From assembly GCA_937946835.1 (NCBI GenBank), contig CALFAV010000040.1, forward strand, positions 1-64,000: 64,000 nucleotides of DNA. Reading direction: 5' to 3'. The notes beneath the pieces are model-generated. The model did not search any database, had not been told where the DNA came from, and saw only the letters and a list, made by a program, of their open reading frames with translations. This document shows positions 57,669 to 64,000 of the stretch, piece after piece; positions within the stretch are counted from its first letter, which is position 1; the number at the start of each line of letters is the position of its first letter. The stretch comes from an uncultured Verrucomicrobiae bacterium (GTDB lineage: Bacteria; Verrucomicrobiota; Verrucomicrobiia; Limisphaerales; J093). A program made the position numbers and the translations under genes.

Positions 57669-58106
57669 ATGAAGACCCCGCGGCGCCAGACGGTGACGCG
57701 CTTCAGTGTGTCCCTGCCGGCACAGTTGGCCCGGCAACTCGATCAGATGGTTCGGGAGCAGGGCTACACGAACCGATCCCTGGCGGTGGCGGACATGATC
57801 CGCGACCGGTTGGTGGAGCACCGGCAGAAACTCGGGGACCGGGAAATCGCCGGCACGATCACGCTGGTGTACGACCATCACAAACCGCACGTGCAGGCCA
57901 CGCTCACCGACATCCAACACGATCATCACGAGGTCATCGTCTCAACCCTGCACGTGCACCTGGACCACGACAACTGCCTGGAGGTGCTGGTGGTGCGGGG
58001 GCGGGCGGGCGTGATCAAGCGCATCGCCGACGAGCTGATCGCCGCCAAGGGGGTCAAGCACGGCAAACTCACCGTGACCACCACCGGTCAGGACCTGCCG
58101 GCCTGA
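57669..58106 (+). CDS. nikR: NikR-type nickel-responsive regulator
   Basis: TVTRFSVSLPAQLARQLDQMVREQGYTNRSLAVADMIRDRL (RHH); GTITLVYDHHKPHVQATLTDIQHDHHEVIVSTLHVHLDHDNCLEVLVVRG (Ni-site His/Cys). Confidence 0.92.
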   Translation: MKTPRRQTVTRFSVSLPAQLARQLDQMVREQGYTNRSLAVADMIRDRLVEHRQKLGDREIAGTITLVYDHHKPHVQATLTDIQHDHHEVIVSTLHVHLDHDNCLEVLVVRGRAGVIKRIADELIAAKGVKHGKLTVTTTGQDLPA

Positions 58107-58159
58107 CCGGGCCCGCAGGGATGACCGCCCTCGCCCCGGGCGCGGCCCCGCGATCCCGG

Positions 58160-59002
58160 TCACTCGGCGGCGGTGACGATGTAGCCGCCGGATTTCTCGT
58201 CGTGCCGGAGCTTGAGCAGGCCGCGTTTCTCCGCCTCGAGGAGCAGGTCGTTAAAGGAGCGGAAGCCGTGCGCCCGTTCGTTGAACCCGGGGTTCCGCCG
58301 TTTCAGCGCCTGTTTGATCATCGAGCCCCAGATGCGGTCGTCCTCGTCCCGCTCCTCGCGGATGGCCTCGAGGGTTTCGAGCACCTGTTCAATGGCCTTT
58401 TCGGGCGAGAGGCTTTCGCTGGGCGCCGGCTCCGGCTCCGCGGCCGCGCGGGTCTCGGTGGCTTTGGCGGGCCGGTCCGAGCCGGCCGACGCGGCGCCGC
58501 CACGGCGCGGCTTGGCGCGCTCGGCCCGGACCAGGTCGTCGTAGTAGAGGAACTCGTCGCAATTGCTGATGAACAGGTCGGAGGTGGAGTTTTTGACGCC
58601 CACGCCGATGACGGTCTTGGCGTTTTCGCGCAGCTTCGACACCAGCGGGGAGAAGTCCGAGTCGCCGCTGATGATGACGAAGGTGTCCACGTGGCCCTTG
58701 GTGTAACAAAGGTCCAGGGCGTCCACGACCATGCGGATGTCGGCGGAGTTTTTGCCGGACTGGCGCACGTGGGGGATTTCGATCAGCTCGAAGGCCGCCT
58801 CGTGCAGGTCGCGCTTGAAGGCCTTGTAACGGTCGAAATCGCAGTAGGCCTTTTTGACCACGATGTGGCCCTTGAGGAGCAGGCGCTCGAGCACCTTGCG
58901 GATGTCGAAGCGCGGGTAGTGGGCGTCCTGGGCGCCGCGGGCGATGTTTTCCAGGTCCAGAAACACCGCCATCGTGGCGTCGTCGGTGCGGTTGGAGTTC
59001 AT
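58160..59002 (-). CDS. NYN domain protein with C-terminal OST-HTH/LOTUS-like domain
   Basis: MAVFLDLENIARGAQ...DIRMVVDALDLCYTKGHVDTFVIISGDSDFSPLVSKLRENAKTVIGVGVKNSTSDLFISNCDEFLYYDDL; C-term AIEQVLETLEAI...IWGSMIKQALKRRNPGFNERAHGFRSFNDLLLEAEKRGLLKLRHDEKSGGYIV. Confidence 0.9.
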   Translation of the reverse strand: MNSNRTDDATMAVFLDLENIARGAQDAHYPRFDIRKVLERLLLKGHIVVKKAYCDFDRYKAFKRDLHEAAFELIEIPHVRQSGKNSADIRMVVDALDLCYTKGHVDTFVIISGDSDFSPLVSKLRENAKTVIGVGVKNSTSDLFISNCDEFLYYDDLVRAERAKPRRGGAASAGSDRPAKATETRAAAEPEPAPSESLSPEKAIEQVLETLEAIREERDEDDRIWGSMIKQALKRRNPGFNERAHGFRSFNDLLLEAEKRGLLKLRHDEKSGGYIVTAAE

Positions 59003-59022
59003 GGGAGCCGGGGATTTGGGGG

Positions 59023-61725
59023 TCAAAGGGTGACCAACTCCGGGTGGACTTTTTCCGGGTCCAGGTCCAGATCGCGCAGGGCGCGGGCCACGAGGGCGCG
59101 GTCCACGGCCCCGCGCCGGGCCAGGGCGTGCAGCGTGGCCAGGGTGATGCACTCGGCATCCACCTCGAAGAAGCGCCGCAGGCGCGCGCGGGTGTCGCTG
59201 CGGCCGAAGCCGTCCGTGCCCAGGGTGGTCAGGCCGCCGGGGACCCAGGGCGCGATCTGGTCGGGCACGGTGCGGATGTTGTCCGAAACCGCGACAAACG
59301 GACCGGTTTCGCCCTCGAGCAAGGTCTGAAGGTACGGCCGGCGGGGTGGTTCCCCGGGGTGAAACATGTTCCAGCGCTCGGCCTGGAGGGCGTCGTAGCG
59401 GAGCTGCTTGTAGCTGGTGGCGCTCCAGACATCGGCGGACACCTCGTACCGCTCGGCCAGGATCGTCTGGGCGCGCAGGGCCTCGTTGATCAGGGGCCCG
59501 CTGCCCAAGAGGTGCGCCCTGTGTTTCAGTCCCGCCGGGCCGGCCTGGAAGCGGTAAAGCCCCTTGAGGATGCCCTCGGTCACGCCTTCGGGCAGGGGCG
59601 GCATGACGTAGTTCTCGTTGTACAGGGCCAGGTAGTAAAAAATCTCTTCGCCCTGCGCAAACATGCGCCGCAGGCCGTCGGCCACAATCACCGCCACCTC
59701 GTAAGCAAAGGCCGGATCGTACGCCAGCAAGGTCGGAATCGTGCTGGCGTGCAGCAGGCTGTGGCCGTCCTGGTGTTGCAGTCCCTCGCCGTTGAGGGTG
59801 GTGCGCCCGGCCGTGGCGCCGAGCAGGAACCCCTTGGCCCGGATGTCGCCGCACAACCACATCAGGTCGCCCACGCGCTGGAAGCCGAACATCGAGTAGT
59901 AGATGTAGAATGGGATCATGTTCACCCCGTGCGTGGCGTAAGCGGTGCCGGCGGCAATGAAGCTGGACAGGGCACCGGCCTCGGTGATGCCTTCCTCCAG
60001 AATCTGCCCATCCTTCGTCTCGTGGTAGTACAGCAGCGATTTGCTGTCCACCGGCTCGTAGAGCTGGCCCTGGGGCGCGTAGATGCCCACCTCCCGGAAC
60101 AACGCGTCCATGCCGAAGGTGCGCGCCTCGTCCGGGATGATCGGCACCACGTGCCGGCCCACCTCCTTGTGCCGGATCAACATGCTCAACAGGCGCACAA
60201 ACGCCATCGTGGTGGACACCGCCAGCTTGCCCGAGCCGCGGTGCAGCTCGGCAAAATAATCCGGCGCGGGCACCTCCAGGGGCGGGGCGGTGACCTTGCG
60301 CTCCGGCAGGAAACCGCCCAGCTCGCGGCGGCGCTCCTTCAGGTAAATCGTCTCCGGCGCCTCTTCCGGCGGCCGGTAGAACGGCATCTCGGCGATTTCC
60401 TCGTCGCTGATGGGGATGCCGAACCGGGTGCGGAACTCCCGCAGCTCCTTTTCGTTGAGCTTTTTCTGCTGGTGGGTGATGTTGCGGCCCTCGCCCGCCT
60501 CGCCCAGGCCGTAGCCCTTGATGGTTTTGGCCAGGATCACCGTGGGCTGGCCGCGATGCTCGACCGCCGCGCGGTAGGCGGCATACACCTTTTCCGGGTC
60601 ATGCCCGCCGCGGGTCAGGCGCCGGATTTGGTCGTCGGTCAGGTGGTTGACCAGCTCGCGCAGCTCCGGGTACTTGCCGAAGAAATGCCGGCGGGTGTAA
60701 CTGCCCGGCTCGACCGAGTACTTCTGGTAATCGCCGTCCACGGCCTCTTCCATCCGTTGGACCAACCGGCCGCTGGTGTCCGCCTCCAACAGGGGGTCCC
60801 AGTCGCTGCCCCAGATGACCTTGATGACGTTCCAACCCGCCCCGCGGAAGACCGCCTCCAGTTCCTGGATGATCTTGCCGTTGCCGCGCACCGGGCCGTC
60901 CAGGCGCTGGAGGTTGCAGTTGACCACCCAGGTCAGGTTGTCCAGCCGCTCGCGCGCGGCCAGCGTGAGCGAGCCCAGCGTCTCCGGCTCGTCGGTCTCG
61001 CCGTCGCCCACAAAACACCAGACCCGCGGCTCCGGCCCGCTCAGGAACCCCCGCGCCCGCAGGTAGCGGATGAACCGGGCCTGGTAAATGGACATGATCG
61101 GCCCCAGCCCCATCGAAACGGTGGGGAACTGCCAGAAATTCGGCATCAGGTACGGATGCGGGTACGAGGACAGCCCGCCGCCCGCGGCCAGTTCCTGGCG
61201 GAAGTGTTCGAGGTGCTGTTCGTCCAGCCGTCCCTCCAGAAACGCCCGGGCGTACACCCCCGGCGAGGCATGGCCCTGGAAGTACACCAGGTCGGCCGGG
61301 TGCCCGTCGCCGGCGCCGCGGAAAAAGTGGTTGAAGCCCACCTCGAACAACGTGGCCGCCGAGGCATACGTGGAAATGTGCCCGCCCACGTTCGTGGTCG
61401 AGTTGGCCCGCACCACCATCGCCATCGCGTTCCACCGGATCAGGCTCTTGATGCGGCGCTCCAACTCGCGGTTCCCCGGCATGGGCGGCTGTTCTGACCG
61501 GGGAATGGTGTTCACGTACGGGGTGTTGGTGACCTCGGGCACGGGCAGGCCGGCCCGGCGCAGGCGGAGCAACAGTTCGCTCATCCACCTGCGGGCCTGG
61601 AACGCCTCCGGCTGGCGCAGCGCCAGTTCCAACAGTTGACCGTACGCTTCAAACCAGCGCCGGCTCTCGACGGCGTTCGGGGACGGAAGCGGGGCATCGG
61701 CGCCCGGCTCGGATGTTGTTTTCAC
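59023..61725 (-). CDS. aceE: Pyruvate dehydrogenase E1 component, homodimeric type
   Basis: NTIPRSEQPPMPGNRELERRIKSLIRWNAMAMVVRAN...GGHISTYASAATLFEVGFNHFFRG...FVGDGETDEPETLGSLTLAARERLDNLTWVVNCNLQRLDGPVRGNGKIIQELE. Probable GTG at 61725. Confidence 0.95.
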   Translation of the reverse strand: MKTTSEPGADAPLPSPNAVESRRWFEAYGQLLELALRQPEAFQARRWMSELLLRLRRAGLPVPEVTNTPYVNTIPRSEQPPMPGNRELERRIKSLIRWNAMAMVVRANSTTNVGGHISTYASAATLFEVGFNHFFRGAGDGHPADLVYFQGHASPGVYARAFLEGRLDEQHLEHFRQELAAGGGLSSYPHPYLMPNFWQFPTVSMGLGPIMSIYQARFIRYLRARGFLSGPEPRVWCFVGDGETDEPETLGSLTLAARERLDNLTWVVNCNLQRLDGPVRGNGKIIQELEAVFRGAGWNVIKVIWGSDWDPLLEADTSGRLVQRMEEAVDGDYQKYSVEPGSYTRRHFFGKYPELRELVNHLTDDQIRRLTRGGHDPEKVYAAYRAAVEHRGQPTVILAKTIKGYGLGEAGEGRNITHQQKKLNEKELREFRTRFGIPISDEEIAEMPFYRPPEEAPETIYLKERRRELGGFLPERKVTAPPLEVPAPDYFAELHRGSGKLAVSTTMAFVRLLSMLIRHKEVGRHVVPIIPDEARTFGMDALFREVGIYAPQGQLYEPVDSKSLLYYHETKDGQILEEGITEAGALSSFIAAGTAYATHGVNMIPFYIYYSMFGFQRVGDLMWLCGDIRAKGFLLGATAGRTTLNGEGLQHQDGHSLLHASTIPTLLAYDPAFAYEVAVIVADGLRRMFAQGEEIFYYLALYNENYVMPPLPEGVTEGILKGLYRFQAGPAGLKHRAHLLGSGPLINEALRAQTILAERYEVSADVWSATSYKQLRYDALQAERWNMFHPGEPPRRPYLQTLLEGETGPFVAVSDNIRTVPDQIAPWVPGGLTTLGTDGFGRSDTRARLRRFFEVDAECITLATLHALARRGAVDRALVARALRDLDLDPEKVHPELVTL

Positions 61726-61859
61726 GTTCAAGAACAGTTGAGGCCCGCCGCAGCGGCGGCCCGGCACGCGCGGCCGGGTTTCGGAACCCGACCGGACGGG
61801 CAAGATAGCCGATTGCGCCGGGCCGACAATCCCTACGTGCGCATCCGGCCGAACCACCC

Positions 61860-62085
61860 CGGCAGGCTGTCGCCGGCTGAAAGCCGGTACTCCGGCGGTA
61901 GCGGCAGCCGGAGTGGCGCCGACTGGCAGTCGCCCGTATCGCGGACTGCCAATCCGCGCTACTGCGCGGCCAAGATGTCCCCGATCTGTGGTAGGGCCGC
62001 GCAGCGTCGCGGCCCGGGCAACCGCCGCATGGGATACCCGGCTTGCCCGCCGGCGGGAAGCCGGCGCTCCGGTGTTAGCGGCACC
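61860..62085. repeat. Cluster of dispersed palindromic repeats
   Basis: CGCCGGCTGAAAGCCGGTACTCCGGCGGTAGCGGCAGCC, GCGGACTGCCAATCCGCGCTAC, GTAGGGCCGCGCAGCGTCGCGGCCCGGGCAACCGCCGCATGGG, CGCCGGCGGGAAGCCGGCGCTCCGGTGTTAGCGGC. Confidence 0.88.
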
Positions 62086-62146
62086 ACTCGCGGAGGCCCA
62101 TGCTCGGGCTGGATTTTAGCCCGCAGCCGGGCATTATTCGCCCGAC

Positions 62147-62500
62147 ATGAAGTTCATTCTCACCACGCACAACCTCACGGTCACCCAGGCCATCGAGGAT
62201 CACATCCTCGACAAAATCGAGAAGCTCGAGCACCTGGACCGCTGGCTGATTGACGCCCGGGTGACGCTGGTTCACGACAAAACCAAGGCCCCGGAAAAGC
62301 AATTCGGCTGCTCGGTCCGATTGGGCGTGCGTGGTCCGGACCTCTTTGCCCAGGACTCGCGGGGGGACCTGTACACCGCCATTGACCAGGTCTTCAAAAA
62401 AATCGAGCAGCAAATCCGCAAACGCCACAACAAGCGCAAGGCCACCAAGCACGGCGAAGGCTCGCGCCTGAAGCGCACCCGCCAGGAAACCAGCCTCTGA
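62147..62500 (+). CDS. hpf: Ribosome hibernation-promoting factor, HPF/YfiA family
   Basis: MKFILTTHNLTVTQAIEDHILDKIEKLEHLDRWLIDARVTLVHD...DLFAQDSRGDLYTAIDQVFKKIEQQIRKRHNKRK. Confidence 0.9.
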   Translation: MKFILTTHNLTVTQAIEDHILDKIEKLEHLDRWLIDARVTLVHDKTKAPEKQFGCSVRLGVRGPDLFAQDSRGDLYTAIDQVFKKIEQQIRKRHNKRKATKHGEGSRLKRTRQETSL

Positions 62501-62546
62501 GTCGCGGCCGCTCGCCGCCTTTCCCCCGCCGGGCCCCGGGCCGTGG

Positions 62547-63851
62547 TTAGCGCGAACTGTCGGGCCGGGACGGTCCGCGCCCCCGGCGCCGTTGCCCCCA
62601 CCAGACCAGCCAGCCCACCGCCATCGTGGCCAGCCCCAGCAGGCTTTCCCGGGGGCGCCGGCCCACGGTGAACGCCGTCATCGCCAGCACACCGGCCAAA
62701 AACAACCCCGGCACCCACGGCCAGCCCGGCACCGCCAGGCGCGGCCCCTCCCGAAAACGCAGGCGCATCAACCCGGCCACGGTCGCGGCCGTGCTCAGAC
62801 TCAGGGTGAAACCGATGTAGGTGAGCAGCGCGTCAAAGGTGGCGCTCCAGAGCAACGCCAGCGCCACCCCGGCCTGCAGGGCGATGGACGTGCGCGGCGG
62901 CCCGGCCGTGGCGGCGAAAATCCGCGGCACGCACCCGTCGGCCGCCATTTGCGCGTACACCCGCGGCCCGGCCATCACCAGCGAAGACACCGAACTGACC
63001 AGCGCCACGGCCACCAGCACGGTAATCGCCTCCGCCCAGGCCGCCCCGCCCAGGGCCGCCGCCGCCACCCGCCCCACCTCCAGCTTGCCGGCCAGCTCGG
63101 GCACCGGCGCGGCGTGCACAAACACGTAATTCAACGCCAGGTACAGCGCGGTGACCACCCCGGTCCCCAGCACCAACGCCCGGGGCAACGTGCGTTCCGC
63201 ATCGCGCACCTCCCCGCCGATGTACACCGCCGCGTTCCAACCCGCGTAGCTGAAGGAAATCCACACCAGCGACACCGCGAACGCGCCCACCGAGGCCGGC
63301 GCGGGATCAGTCGGCGGCAGTTCGGGCAGCCGCGGCCAGGCCAGCGCCGCGAAGCCGGCGATCAGCCCGATTTTCAGCACCACGGCGGCGTTTTGCAGCC
63401 AGGCGCCGCGCCGCACGTGCCAGGCGTGAATCGCGGAAAACCCCACAATCAACAGCGTGCCCGCCACTTTCGGCGGCCAGCCGGGCAGCCACGTCTTGGT
63501 GTACTCGCCGAAGGCAAACGCCGCGCTGGCCAGCGGCGCCGAAAACCCCACCAACAACGACAACCACCCCGCCACGTACCCCGCCGCCGGGTGCAGCGTC
63601 CGCGACAAAAACAGGTACTCGCCACCCGACTCGGGCAGGCGCCGCGCCAACGCGCCGTAACACAGCGCGCCCAACCCCGCCTGAACCCCGCCCACCGCCC
63701 AGGCCACCAGCACCAGCCCGGGCGAATGCAGGTCCGCAAGCAGAAATCCGCTGGTGGTAAACACACCCGTGCCGATCATGCTGGCCACCACCAGCGCGGC
63801 GGCGGTCCCCAGGCCCAGTTGGCGGCGCGCGGTGTTGGCCTGAGCGCTCAT
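62547..63851 (-). CDS. APC-superfamily amino acid permease
   Basis: RQLGLGTAAALVVASMIGTGVFTTSGFLLADLHSPGLVLVAWAVGGVQAGLGALCYGALARRLPESGGEYLFLSRTLHPAAGYVAGW. Confidence 0.93.
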   Translation of the reverse strand: MSAQANTARRQLGLGTAAALVVASMIGTGVFTTSGFLLADLHSPGLVLVAWAVGGVQAGLGALCYGALARRLPESGGEYLFLSRTLHPAAGYVAGWLSLLVGFSAPLASAAFAFGEYTKTWLPGWPPKVAGTLLIVGFSAIHAWHVRRGAWLQNAAVVLKIGLIAGFAALAWPRLPELPPTDPAPASVGAFAVSLVWISFSYAGWNAAVYIGGEVRDAERTLPRALVLGTGVVTALYLALNYVFVHAAPVPELAGKLEVGRVAAAALGGAAWAEAITVLVAVALVSSVSSLVMAGPRVYAQMAADGCVPRIFAATAGPPRTSIALQAGVALALLWSATFDALLTYIGFTLSLSTAATVAGLMRLRFREGPRLAVPGWPWVPGLFLAGVLAMTAFTVGRRPRESLLGLATMAVGWLVWWGQRRRGRGPSRPDSSR

Positions 63852-64000
63852 CGGCCCACCTTCCGAAAGCGCACCAGATAGTTTTCCCGCAGAAAATCCG
63901 CCCGGCCGATTTTTTTGAACCCTGCCGCCTCAATCTCCGCCGTGAACACCTCCTCGCCCGCCCGCACGTGGTTCAACACCCAGTCCGAGCTTTCCCCCGG
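63848..64000 (-). CDS. 3'-terminal part of a probable methyltransferase-like gene (truncated by window edge)
   Basis: Manual translation PGESSDWVLNHVRAGEEVFTAEIEAAGFKKIGRADFLRENYLVRFRKVGR*; C-terminus resembles SAM-dependent methyltransferases; stop overlaps the permease start. Confidence 0.5.
   Translation of the reverse strand, partial: PGESSDWVLNHVRAGEEVFTAEIEAAGFKKIGRADFLRENYLVRFRKVGR

Noticed and set aside
58160-59860. 566-aa ORF as one long protein
   Set aside because: N-terminal half is out of frame with aceE; the NYN gene starts at ATG 59002.
1-64000. tRNA/rRNA genes or intact insertion sequences
   Set aside because: No convincing tRNA arms, rRNA stretches or transposase motifs found by reading; tRNAscan-SE/barrnap/ISfinder would be decisive.

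Overview
This is a high-GC bacterial chromosomal window, most likely Verrucomicrobiota. That assignment is an inference from PEP-CTERM proteins, H-X9-DG pseudopilins, a DUF1501/DUF1800 pair, GldA/F/G-type ABC genes and dispersed intergenic palindromic repeats. About 40 protein-coding genes are supportable: proB, mazG, anmK, a TauE/SafE protein, mqnD, an M16 peptidase, galE, resB/ccsA, a DMT transporter, a sodium:solute symporter, a UreF-like protein, a DinG-like helicase, a PfkB kinase, an SDR, a large beta-propeller protein, an NfnA/NfnB pair, uvrC, a Ski2-like helicase, der, hisJ-like, a kinase/PP2C/VWA triad, a GspF-like protein, pseudopilins, a glycoamylase-family protein, an ADH, DUF1501/DUF1800, an ABC/GldG/DUF4340 cluster, nikR, an NYN+OST-HTH-like protein, aceE, hpf, an APC permease and a partial methyltransferase-like gene. 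I saw no rRNA, tRNA, CRISPR array or intact transposase. The most interesting items are: (i) a TerY-P-like triad (atypical kinase with Cys cluster and C-terminal TM segments, PP2C phosphatase, TerY-like VWA) downstream of a lone GspF-like gene; (ii) an NYN protein with a predicted OST-HTH/LOTUS C-terminus about 20 bp downstream of aceE; (iii) dispersed intergenic repeats, including a 75-bp inverted pair (72/75 identical by eye) about 24 kb apart; (iv) an internally duplicated lipoprotein overlapping resB; (v) an orphan UreF-like gene and nikR in the same window. Many long ORFs in the track are antisense artefacts of high GC.
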